A stretch of DNA of 64,000 bases from Flavobacterium psychrophilum. GTDB lineage: Bacteria; Bacteroidota; Bacteroidia; Flavobacteriales; Flavobacteriaceae. Every line of letters starts with the position of its first letter. Within the stretch, counting starts at the first letter, position 1. This document shows positions 1 through 7,779 of this stretch, one piece after another. Where the stretch lies: the NCBI GenBank assembly GCA_945890865.1, contig CAMDDB010000009.1, positions 13,357 through 77,356 on the forward strand, in the 5' to 3' direction. The translations under genes were made by a program, and so were the position numbers. A model generated the notes under the pieces. It was not told where the DNA came from. It searched no databases and was given only the letters and a program-made list of their open reading frames with translations.

Positions 1-1098
1 TTTCTTTACATCTTCAAGTCCATAATGATCACGGTCTAAAATCTTTTGAGCGCGTTTTAAGTCAAAATTATCTTTCGTAAATTCATTCCAAGGCAATTCT
101 AAAAACAATTCGATGTAATTGCGTTGGATGCCAAAATCGGGCGAATTTGGGTTGGTGCGTTGCAACTTAGACAATTCCTTTTCAAAATGTTTTGCGGTTG
201 TTTCATCCCATTTTTTTTGTAAACCTTTCGCACGCATTTCTTCAATTTCGGCTTCATAGGAAACACCACCCAATTCTTCTTGAATGGTTTTCATTTGTTG
301 CTGAAGGAAATACTCGCGTTGTTGTTGATCTAAATCAAAACGAACTTTAGATTGAATATCGTTGCGAACTTCTAATTTTTGAAGTTCTAAATTCATAAAT
401 CGCAACGTTTCTAATGCTCTATCTTTCAAGTTTTTAATAGAGAGTAATTGTTGTTTTTCTTCTACGGATAAATTCATATTAGAAGAAACAAAATTGATCA
501 AAAATGGATTACTTTCAATATTTTTTATTGCAAAAGTGGCCTCAGTAGGGATACTCGGACTTTCCTTAATAATTTGGATAGCCAATTCCTTGATAGATTC
601 CACAATCGCTTTGAATTCAACATTTTTAGGATCTGGACGTTCCTCTTCTACTTCTTTAATGGTAGCTTTAAAATAAGGTTCTTCTTGCGTGAATGCATCA
701 ATTTCAAAACGTTTTTTTCCCTGAAGAATTACAGTAATATTTCCGTCTGGCATTTTTAATACTCGCATTATACGAGCTACGGTACCAATATGATGCACGT
801 CATTTGGCGAAGGTTCCTCAACATTTTCATCTTTTTGGGCAACTACACCAATGATCTTACCTTTGGCGTTGGCATCATTGATTAATTTGATGGATTTGTC
901 TCTACCAGCTGTAATGGGAATAACAACTCCGGGGAACAAAACGGTATTTCGCAACGGAAGAATGGCGATGTCTTTTGGCAATTCTTCATTATTCATTTCC
1001 TCTTCATCTTCCGGAGTCATCAACGGAATTAATTCAGAATCCGGATCCATCTCTTGGAGTGACAAATTGTCAAGGGCTAATATTTTATGATGTGGCAT
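1..1098 (-). CDS. lon: Lon protease, N-terminal part (truncated by window edge)
   Basis: ATP-dependent cytosolic serine protease that degrades misfolded and regulatory proteins. The 366 codons present cover the LON substrate-binding domain (motif ILPLRNTVLFPGVVIP near residue 45), the helical region rich in Glu and Gln (FDLDQQQREYFLQQQMKTIQ) and the start of the linker before the ATPase (DRDHYGLEDVKK). The AAA+ module and Ser-Lys protease domain lie outside the window. The start is the ATG at 1098 (MPHHKIL), with a TTG-N20-TATTTTTG promoter about 60 bp upstream. The extra N-terminal stretch of about 40 acidic residues before the LON domain is, from memory, usual in Bacteroidota. Identity is very confident; the rest of the gene cannot be judged. 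Confidence 0.95.
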   Translation of the reverse strand, partial: MPHHKILALDNLSLQEMDPDSELIPLMTPEDEEEMNNEELPKDIAILPLRNTVLFPGVVIPITAGRDKSIKLINDANAKGKIIGVVAQKDENVEEPSPNDVHHIGTVARIMRVLKMPDGNITVILQGKKRFEIDAFTQEEPYFKATIKEVEEERPDPKNVEFKAIVESIKELAIQIIKESPSIPTEATFAIKNIESNPFLINFVSSNMNLSVEEKQQLLSIKNLKDRALETLRFMNLELQKLEVRNDIQSKVRFDLDQQQREYFLQQQMKTIQEELGGVSYEAEIEEMRAKGLQKKWDETTAKHFEKELSKLQRTNPNSPDFGIQRNYIELFLELPWNEFTKDNFDLKRAQKILDRDHYGLEDVKK

Positions 1099-1155
1099 AG
1101 GTGTAAATAGAGTCTTTTTGTCAGTAACTAATTTATTATTTGGTGTATTAATCTG

Positions 1156-1186
1156 CAAAAATACAAGCTATTTTATTGATTTTCAA
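1156..1186 (-). promoter_or_regulatory. Promoter of lon
   Basis: On the minus strand a TTG (1184-1186) is followed after 20 bp by TATTTTTG (1156-1163), matching the Bacteroidota -33/-7 pattern TTG...TAnnTTTG. It lies 58 bp before the lon start codon. Confidence 0.6.
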
Positions 1187-1243
1187 CGATAAAGATAAAT
1201 CATACAAGTAGAAATGCACTAGGAGTATTCAAGATGCATGCCA

Positions 1244-1270
1244 TAAAAAATCCCGAACAAAATTCGGGAT
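1244..1270 (-). terminator. Intrinsic terminator after the lipoprotein gene
   Basis: Perfect 8-bp stem ATCCCGAA/TTCGGGAT (1250-1257 with 1263-1270), followed on the minus strand by a run of Ts. It sits 22 bp after the stop of the 1292-1873 gene. Confidence 0.85.
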
Positions 1271-1291
1271 AATAAAATTGTTAAAGTACTA

Positions 1292-1873
1292 TTACTGCAT
1301 TCCAATGGCTACAAAAGAACCTTCGGTAATTGAAATCGTTTGTAGACTTCCTACTTGTCTCATGGAACCCGAAAATGTTCCTCTTACACGACCCGATAAA
1401 TCTCCTGTGACTGCTGTGTTATTCGATAATTCTGTAATATTCACAGACATCGAATGACCATCAACAGTTCCGTAACTTAAAGCAGATGAAAGTGTTAATA
1501 CAGCAGCATTATTTACACTAGTCCCATTCAAAGTAAATGCTCCTGTACGAATATCAGGCAAAGTAAAGTTTAAAATTAATTCATTTTGATTCGTGCTATT
1601 TGTTTTACTGAGCGCAACAACACCGTTTGGATTTCCATCGGTCGCATTTTGCTCATCTTTAGCATAATTAGAAATACCATTTGTAGAACTAATTGTTCCA
1701 CTCCACTCATAAGGTACTCCATCAACTTTACAACTCCAACGTAATGTTCCAGAAGAACCTCCGCCAGTATCAGCAGGATCGATAGTTGGGTCAATAGGTT
1801 CATTACTGCAAGAGTTCAAAGCAAAAGAAATGACCATTAAAAATAAAAATGAGAGACGTTGTATTGGTTTCAT
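1292..1873 (-). CDS. Lipoprotein of unknown function
   Basis: A 193-residue protein with a lipoprotein signal peptide: charged start, hydrophobic stretch, then lipobox FALNSC with the acylated Cys at about residue 22. Next comes a Pro/Asp/Gly-rich spacer (EPIDPTIDPADTGGGSSG) and a beta-rich domain beginning WSCKVDGVPYEWSG. The spacer-then-domain plan resembles small Bacteroidota surface or periplasmic lipoproteins in which the first strand carries a conserved W-x-C/A-x-V/I-D-G motif (the DUF6252-like group), but this assignment is from memory only. No catalytic motif is visible. The gene is flanked by lon and an MFS transporter and has its own terminator. Confidence 0.85.
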   Translation of the reverse strand: MKPIQRLSFLFLMVISFALNSCSNEPIDPTIDPADTGGGSSGTLRWSCKVDGVPYEWSGTISSTNGISNYAKDEQNATDGNPNGVVALSKTNSTNQNELILNFTLPDIRTGAFTLNGTSVNNAAVLTLSSALSYGTVDGHSMSVNITELSNNTAVTGDLSGRVRGTFSGSMRQVGSLQTISITEGSFVAIGMQ

Positions 1874-1905
1874 AAATTAATACATTAAGTTTTCAAATAT
1901 AAAAA

Positions 1906-3201
1906 CTAAATTTTATTTTTTGGCACTCTAAGGAGTAAAAGTAATCCTACACAAAAAAATACGATAAAAAACAAGATGGCATTTTGAATACGCCCTGTGA
2001 TATCTGCAATATAGCCATAAGTAAACATTCCAATCACAATGCCAATCTTTTCCGCCACATCATAAAAACTAAAAAAAGAAGTAGTGTCCTTTGAGTCGGT
2101 AGGTATTAATTTAGAATACGTAGAACGAGATAACGACTGAATGCCTCCCATCACTAATCCAACGCAGAAAGCGGCAATGTAAAAGTCATTTGGCGTGATG
2201 ACGAAATAAGCATAAATACAAATAAGAATCCATAAAAAATTTAAAAGAACTAACACATTGATATTTCCATATTTCTCGACCAATCTTGACGTCACCCATG
2301 CCCCAAAAATAGCTACTAATTGTATCACCAAAATACTGATAATTAGTCCTATTGTTCGTTTACTATCGCTTCCCCATTGGACTTCTTTTTCACCAAAATA
2401 GGCAGCAATCAGCATTATGGTTTGGACTGCCATACTATACACAAAAAAAGCAGTTAGATAGCGTTTTAAGGGTTGTATTTGCTGAATAAGTTGGCTTGCT
2501 TTTTGCAGTTCACGAAATCCATTAAACAAAATATCAAAACGGAGTTTATTATTGTTTTTAAAACTAGGCAAATACTTGTAGCTATACTGACTAAATCCTA
2601 ACCACCACAAACCCACCAATAAAAAAGAATAGCGCATCATTTGCAAGGCATCCTTTTCGGGAACCAGCAACACCATAGCTAAACAAATTAGTAATAAAAT
2701 AACACTACCAATATAACCTAAACTATACCCTTTTGCACTCACCCGATCTTGTTGTTCTTTAGGAGCAATATCGGGCAAATACGAGTTATAAAATACTAAG
2801 CTTCCCCAAAATCCAATGAGTGCAAAAAGATAAGAGATCAAACTCATCCACAAATTATCTAACGAAAAAAAATATAAACTCATGCACGAAATGGAACCGA
2901 GGTAACAAAAGAATTTCATAAATGATTTCTTGTTTCCTAAATAATCGGCAATTCCAGATAATAATGGTGAAATAAGTGCAATAATTAAAAATCCAAAAGC
3001 TGTCACATAAGGAATTAATGCTTCACTTTGAATCGAAAATCCAACAAATTGAACCGCATCTATTTCTTTTTGTCTAAATAAAGCTCCATAAAATATAGGA
3101 AAAATAGTAGATGCAATAACCAAACTATAGACCGAATTAGCCCAATCATAAAATGCCCAGGCGTGTACTAATTTTGGCGAACCTTTTACTAAATATTTCA
3201 T
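1906..3201 (-). CDS. MFS transporter, UMF1 family
   Basis: Inner-membrane carrier of the major facilitator superfamily, with about 12 hydrophobic segments over 431 residues. The N-terminus (HAWAFYDWANSVYSLVIAS) is the hallmark of the UMF1/Atg22-like branch, as are GFWGSLVFYNSYLPDIA and the later GGIQSLSRSTYSKLIP. In yeast, Atg22 exports amino acids from the vacuole; bacterial substrates are unknown. The start chosen is the ATG at 3201 (MKYLVKGS) rather than an in-frame GTG at 3219, because the GTG falls inside a hairpin directly after the -7 box. The hairpin in the leader is described separately. Confidence 0.9.
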   Translation of the reverse strand: MKYLVKGSPKLVHAWAFYDWANSVYSLVIASTIFPIFYGALFRQKEIDAVQFVGFSIQSEALIPYVTAFGFLIIALISPLLSGIADYLGNKKSFMKFFCYLGSISCMSLYFFSLDNLWMSLISYLFALIGFWGSLVFYNSYLPDIAPKEQQDRVSAKGYSLGYIGSVILLLICLAMVLLVPEKDALQMMRYSFLLVGLWWLGFSQYSYKYLPSFKNNNKLRFDILFNGFRELQKASQLIQQIQPLKRYLTAFFVYSMAVQTIMLIAAYFGEKEVQWGSDSKRTIGLIISILVIQLVAIFGAWVTSRLVEKYGNINVLVLLNFLWILICIYAYFVITPNDFYIAAFCVGLVMGGIQSLSRSTYSKLIPTDSKDTTSFFSFYDVAEKIGIVIGMFTYGYIADITGRIQNAILFFIVFFCVGLLLLLRVPKNKI

Positions 3202-3205
3202 AGTT

Positions 3206-3240
3206 AAAAATCCCAACACAGAAGCTGGGATTCAAATATA
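3206..3240 (-). promoter_or_regulatory. Promoter -7 box and terminator-like hairpin in leader of the MFS gene
   Basis: On the minus strand TATATTTG (3233-3240) is immediately followed by AATCCCA (3226-3232), a 10-nt loop, TGGGATT (3209-3215) and a run of five Ts, with the ATG starting at 3201. The hairpin plus T-tract occupies essentially the whole 5' leader and looks like an attenuator, although the transcription start may fall inside its first arm. Confidence 0.5.
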
Positions 3241-3310
3241 GTATATTATTTTATATTTAATTACGTTCAATTTTTTTTTAATAGTTGTAAATTGCGTCAA
3301 AATATTGATC

Positions 3311-4171
3311 ATGTCAGAAAATAAACCCAATGCAAAAGATGGCCAACAGATTCCTAAGATTATCATAGGAATTGCGCAGCTATTACAAGCGTTGTCACCG
3401 AAATTAACAACTTTATTTGCTGCCAAATTATTTACAACTCCCATCAAACACAAAATACCTAAAAGAGAAATGGCTATGGATCAAAACAGCCAACAACATA
3501 CTCTTTGGATTCCAGCTATAGCTAAAGAAATTGTAGTTTATGTCTATGGATCGAGTGAAAAAAAGATATTGCTCGTTCATGGGTGGTCGGGAAGAGGAAC
3601 GCAATTAGTTAAAATTGCAGATGAATTACTTAAAAGAGGCTACATGACAATTAGTTTTGATGCCCCAGCTCATGGTAAATCAAAAGGGAATTTTTCAATA
3701 ATGACCGAATTTATTGCTTCTATCTTAGAATTAGAAAAAACACAAGGTCCGTTTGAATTTGCGATTGGTCATTCGCTAGGTGGCATGTCTGTTTTAAATG
3801 CCATCCAACAAAAATTAAACGTTAAAAAAGCAATTACCATTGGAAGTGGTGATATCATACAAGACATTATTGATGATTTTATTCAAAAAATAAAACTAAA
3901 ACCAGTAGTTGGCTTGCATTTAAAAAATCACTTTGAAACAAAATTTGGCGGAAAAATGGACGATTATTCGGCTTACAAAGCCGCTTCAAACATTACGATT
4001 CCGGTTTTAGTTATTCACGATGCCGACGATGCCGACGTTTCTGTGCAATCGGCTTATCATATTGAAAAAAACCTCATACATTCTGAACTCCTAATTACCA
4101 GAGGTTTAGGTCATCGTAAAATCTTAGGAGATGCCGCAGTAATTGAAAAAATAAACAGTTTTCTTGCCTAA
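3311..4171 (+). CDS. Alpha/beta hydrolase
   Basis: Serine hydrolase of the alpha/beta fold, 286 residues. The oxyanion-side motif HGWSGRGTQ, the nucleophile elbow GHSLGG, the acid in VIHDADDADV and the catalytic His in GLGHRKIL appear in the expected order, so the enzyme should be active. The substrate (ester, amide or other) cannot be told. No signal peptide is evident; the first 45 residues form a hydrophobic-amphipathic helix-like extension (IIGIAQLLQALSPKLTTLFA) that may contact the membrane. The ATG at 3311 was preferred to an upstream TTG at 3305. The gene ends at a strong bidirectional terminator shared with glmM. Confidence 0.88.
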   Translation: MSENKPNAKDGQQIPKIIIGIAQLLQALSPKLTTLFAAKLFTTPIKHKIPKREMAMDQNSQQHTLWIPAIAKEIVVYVYGSSEKKILLVHGWSGRGTQLVKIADELLKRGYMTISFDAPAHGKSKGNFSIMTEFIASILELEKTQGPFEFAIGHSLGGMSVLNAIQQKLNVKKAITIGSGDIIQDIIDDFIQKIKLKPVVGLHLKNHFETKFGGKMDDYSAYKAASNITIPVLVIHDADDADVSVQSAYHIEKNLIHSELLITRGLGHRKILGDAAVIEKINSFLA

Positions 4172-4172
4172 A

Positions 4173-4200
4173 AAAAGCCTAACAAATGTTAGGCTTTTCT
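4173..4200. terminator. Bidirectional intrinsic terminator
   Basis: 11-bp stem AAAAGCCTAAC/GTTAGGCTTTT (4173-4183 with 4188-4198) with an AAAT loop between the convergent hydrolase and glmM genes. A-rich and T-rich flanks let it work on both strands. Confidence 0.9.
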
Positions 4201-4207
4201 TTTAATA

Positions 4208-5605
4208 TTATATTCCTGCAATTTTTTTCAACTCTTCTACAAATCGCTGGGCTAATGCATCTGCTTCACTTTGAGTAGGCGCTTCCGTATAAATACGAAT
4301 GATGGGTTCCGTATTTGACTTTCGCAAATGCACCCATTGGGTTGGAAAATCAATTTTAACACCATCAATAGTGGTTATATTCTCCGACTTATAGGTTTCG
4401 GTTAATGCCGCTAAAACAGCATCTACATCTATTTGAGGCGTTAACTCAATTTTATTTTTACTCATGTAATATTGTGGAAAACTCGCTCTAATTTCGGCAA
4501 CCGTTTTGTCTTGATGCGCTAAATAGGTCAAAAATAAAGCCACTCCAACCATACTATCTCTTCCATAGTGTGAAGAAGGGTAAATGATTCCACCGTTTCC
4601 TTCCCCACCGATAATGGCATTTGTTTTTTTCATCAACTCGACTACGTTTACCTCGCCTACGGCACTGGCTTGATAGGTTCCGCCATGTTTTTCCGTAATA
4701 TCACGTAACGCTCGAGAAGACGACATATTTGATACGGTATTACCAGGTGTTTTTGATAACACGTAATCGGCAACAGCCACTAAAGTATATTCCTCACCAA
4801 ACATTTCGCCGTCGTTTGAAATAAATGCCAATCGATCGACATCGGGGTCAACTACAATTCCGAAGTCAGCTTTTTCTGCTACAACCAACTTGCAAATATC
4901 TCCCAAATGTTCTTTTAAAGGTTCTGGATTGTGTGGAAAATGTCCGTTGGGCTCGCAATACAATTTCACCACTTCAACACCCATTTGCTCTAATAAATTA
5001 GGAATAATAATACCACCCGATGAGTTTACACCATCAACAACAACCTTGAATTTTTTGGTTTTCACTAATTCGGCATCTACTAAGGGCAATTCGAGTACCT
5101 CATCAATATGAATATCCATGTAAGCATTGTTTTCTGTTACTTCCCCTAAATGATCTACTTCAGAAAAATCAAATGCTTCTTTTTCAGCGATTTCCAAAAT
5201 AATTTCCCCTTCTTTGCCGCTCAAAAACTCCCCTTTTTCGTTCAATAATTTTAAAGCATTCCATTGTTTTGGATTGTGAGAAGCAGTTAATATAATTCCA
5301 CCATCTGCTTTTTCTAATGGCACGGCAATTTCAACCGTTGGCGTAGTGGATAATCCTAAATCGATAACATCAATTCCTAAGCCTACTAAAGTATTCATTA
5401 CTAAATTATGAATCATAGGTCCCGAGATTCGTGCGTCTCTACCAATAACCACTTTTAATCGCTCATTTCCTTTAGCCGCATGTCTTGTTTTCAAAAAAGT
5501 CCCGTATGCCGATGCAAATTTAACGGCATCAACTGGGGTTAAATTTTCTCCCACTGCACCGCCAATTGTTCCTCGTATACCCGATATTGATTTTATTAAT
5601 GTCAT
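4208..5605 (-). CDS. glmM: Phosphoglucosamine mutase (GlmM)
   Basis: Alpha-D-phosphohexomutase superfamily enzyme, 465 residues. It interconverts glucosamine-6-phosphate and glucosamine-1-phosphate on the way to UDP-GlcNAc for peptidoglycan and LPS. The phospho-serine loop is TASHNPKQWNA, the Mg-binding loop is DPDVDRLAF, the sugar-binding loop contains GEGNGG and the phosphate-binding tail is RKSNTEPIIRIYTEAP. The N-terminus SISGIRGTIGG is typical of this family. Closely related phosphomannomutase and phosphoglucomutase activities cannot be excluded from sequence alone, but this form is the usual GlmM of Bacteroidota. The start is the ATG at 5605. Confidence 0.9.
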   Translation of the reverse strand: MTLIKSISGIRGTIGGAVGENLTPVDAVKFASAYGTFLKTRHAAKGNERLKVVIGRDARISGPMIHNLVMNTLVGLGIDVIDLGLSTTPTVEIAVPLEKADGGIILTASHNPKQWNALKLLNEKGEFLSGKEGEIILEIAEKEAFDFSEVDHLGEVTENNAYMDIHIDEVLELPLVDAELVKTKKFKVVVDGVNSSGGIIIPNLLEQMGVEVVKLYCEPNGHFPHNPEPLKEHLGDICKLVVAEKADFGIVVDPDVDRLAFISNDGEMFGEEYTLVAVADYVLSKTPGNTVSNMSSSRALRDITEKHGGTYQASAVGEVNVVELMKKTNAIIGGEGNGGIIYPSSHYGRDSMVGVALFLTYLAHQDKTVAEIRASFPQYYMSKNKIELTPQIDVDAVLAALTETYKSENITTIDGVKIDFPTQWVHLRKSNTEPIIRIYTEAPTQSEADALAQRFVEELKKIAGI

Positions 5606-5803
5606 CTGATTATGAATTTTGAACTACAAATATAAAATATGTAGGTTGCAATGGCACAAAGACGCCACTATTTTTTTTTATTTTTCGGAGAAAAGCTTAA
5701 AAAACTAATTTTGATAGTTTAAAAACGGAATGTAAAAAATACAAACACTCCAACGAATTTTTCATATTAAAAAATTACCTTCGTATAAAATATTACACAA
5801 TCC

Positions 5804-7621
5804 ATGGTACACAAAAAAAAGAATTCCTTTAACCGATTAATTCTCAGGAATTTTAGAAAGTTAGAGCATTTTATTTTTCTACTAAAAGCCATACTAACGC
5901 CCCGACAATTTATTTATTTGTCTTGTGTTATTGTAGGATTTTCATCAGCAATGGCTGTAATTATTCTAAAAACATTTGCACATTGGGTATTTAAATCTTC
6001 ACAACAACTTGATGAAGTATTTCATTTGCCTTTTAGCAATAGTACATTACCAATTATAGGAATTATAATTACGGTAATTATCATCAAAAAAGTACTTGAT
6101 GGTTCTATTGAAAAAGGAACTTCACAAATCATGTTTGCGGTGGCAAAAAAAAGAGGGGTAATGCCTCGAAAGCAAATGTTTGCTCAAATTATTACCAGTT
6201 CTTTTACGGTAGGCATGGGTGGTAGTGCCGGATTAGAATCTCCTATCACCATTACTGGTGCAGCTTTTGGGAGTAATTATGCCCAAAATTATCGATTAAG
6301 TTATAAGGATAGAACATTATTATTGGCTTGTGGTGTTGCTGCCGGTATTGCCGCAGCATTTAATGCTCCAATTGCTGGAGTCTTGTTTGCAATAGAAGTA
6401 GTTTTAACCGAAATTAGTATAACTGCATTTATTCCCATTATGATTAGTGCTGCAACAGGGGCGCTCGTTTCAACCATACTTTTAAATGAAGATATATTAT
6501 TCACGTTTAAGAAAGTACAATTTTTTGATTTTCACAATCTGCCCTATTATGTTATTTTAGGAATTTTAAGTGGATTTGTTTCGATCAATTATGCCAGAAC
6601 ATTTAGAAAAATAGAGCACTTTTTTGCAAGAATAAAATTAAATTATATTAAAAAAGCGTTGTTTGGCGCAACAATTTTAGGAATTTTGATTTTCTTTTTC
6701 CCTTCCTTATTTGGTGAAGGATATGAAAGTATCAAATTTTTAGCCGACAATAATCCCGGGAAACTAGTACAAAACAGTGTTTTTGAACCTTATAAAGATT
6801 CACATTGGATTTTATTATTATTTGTAAGTGCTACCATGCTTATTAAAGTGTATGCCACGAGTTTTACCCTTGGAGCGGGAGGAAATGGTGGAAATTTTGC
6901 TCCTTCCCTATTTGTAGGCTCCTATTTAGGATTTTGCGTAGCCTATTTTGTTAATATCACTGGACTGTCAAAACTGCCCGTGGGCAATTTCACATTGGTA
7001 GGAATGGCTGGTATTCTTAGTGGGTTGTTTCACGCCCCTTTAACTGCGATATTTCTTATCGCAGAAATAACAGGAGGATATAACTTAATGGTACCTTTAA
7101 TGATCGTTTCATCTGTAAGTTTTGCCATTTCTAAGCGATTTGAACCGTATTCGTTTGATATTAAAAACCTAGCTGATAAAGGAGAAGTATTTACCGATAA
7201 TCGCGATACGAATATTCTCAATTCAATTGATGTTTCTAAGTTAATTCAAACCGATTATAAAGCCATTTCAGTAAGCCATAGCTTAGAAGAATTGGTGCAT
7301 AAAATTCAAGAATCTGAAGAATATGTTTTTCCTGTTCTCGACGAACAACACAAGCTAATTGGTCTAATAATTTTAGACGAAATTAGACCTATCGTTTTTT
7401 CGGCATTTAAAGTAAAATATACCGCAGTAACTGAAATTATGCAACCCCCAAAGGAAATCATCTTCTATGATGAAACATTAGAAACTATTATGGATAAATT
7501 TGATACCTCTGAGTGCAAAGTACTTCCGGTACTAAAAGATGGCATTTTTTTAGGATTTATTCACAAACAACTCGTCTTAGAAAAATACAGACACCGCTTG
7601 AAATCGATGATTATAGAGTAG
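5804..7621 (+). CDS. ClC-family chloride channel or transporter with C-terminal CBS pair
   Basis: Inner-membrane anion channel/antiporter, 605 residues: about 10-12 hydrophobic segments to residue 440, then a cytosolic CBS pair (about 480-600). The gating region SAGLESP carries a Glu at residue 145, aligning by eye with E148 of E. coli ClC-ec1. GGNFAPSLFVGSYLG and GMAGILSGLFHAPLTAIFL are the ion-pore helices. In AGVLFAIEVVL the position of the internal proton glutamate (E203 in ClC-ec1) is Val199, as in channel-type eukaryotic ClCs. The usual GxGxP selectivity motif is degenerate (KGTSQIM). The CBS domains probably sense nucleotides. It is a single gene with no clear partner. Confidence 0.93.
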   Translation: MVHKKKNSFNRLILRNFRKLEHFIFLLKAILTPRQFIYLSCVIVGFSSAMAVIILKTFAHWVFKSSQQLDEVFHLPFSNSTLPIIGIIITVIIIKKVLDGSIEKGTSQIMFAVAKKRGVMPRKQMFAQIITSSFTVGMGGSAGLESPITITGAAFGSNYAQNYRLSYKDRTLLLACGVAAGIAAAFNAPIAGVLFAIEVVLTEISITAFIPIMISAATGALVSTILLNEDILFTFKKVQFFDFHNLPYYVILGILSGFVSINYARTFRKIEHFFARIKLNYIKKALFGATILGILIFFFPSLFGEGYESIKFLADNNPGKLVQNSVFEPYKDSHWILLLFVSATMLIKVYATSFTLGAGGNGGNFAPSLFVGSYLGFCVAYFVNITGLSKLPVGNFTLVGMAGILSGLFHAPLTAIFLIAEITGGYNLMVPLMIVSSVSFAISKRFEPYSFDIKNLADKGEVFTDNRDTNILNSIDVSKLIQTDYKAISVSHSLEELVHKIQESEEYVFPVLDEQHKLIGLIILDEIRPIVFSAFKVKYTAVTEIMQPPKEIIFYDETLETIMDKFDTSECKVLPVLKDGIFLGFIHKQLVLEKYRHRLKSMIIE

Positions 7622-7729
7622 GTACTTCCTAGAAAATAAATCAATACCTCATAGCTTACTACAATAATAATAAGTAGCAAAATAAATTGTTCTATCGCTT
7701 ACTTTTTTTTAAATTTCTTCTCCGTTGGC

Positions 7730-7763
7730 TTGTGTAAAAATTGGTTTGAAATCAGTATCTTTG
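7730..7763 (+). promoter_or_regulatory. Promoter of uvrA
   Basis: TTG (7730-7732), 23 bp, TATCTTTG (7756-7763), matching the Bacteroidota -33/-7 pattern. The box ends 16 bp before the uvrA ATG. Confidence 0.55.
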
Positions 7764-7779
7764 CGTTTTGCCATAAATT

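Noticed and set aside
494..1090. Three plus-strand reading frames opposite lon
   Set aside because: They are antisense to a clear Lon N-terminus and have no protein-like composition.
5641..5700. TGGCAC...GCCA inverted repeat followed by Ts between glmM and the ClC gene
   Set aside because: Only a 4-5 bp stem; there is no plus-strand gene upstream to terminate, and the -12 part of a sigma-54 site is absent.
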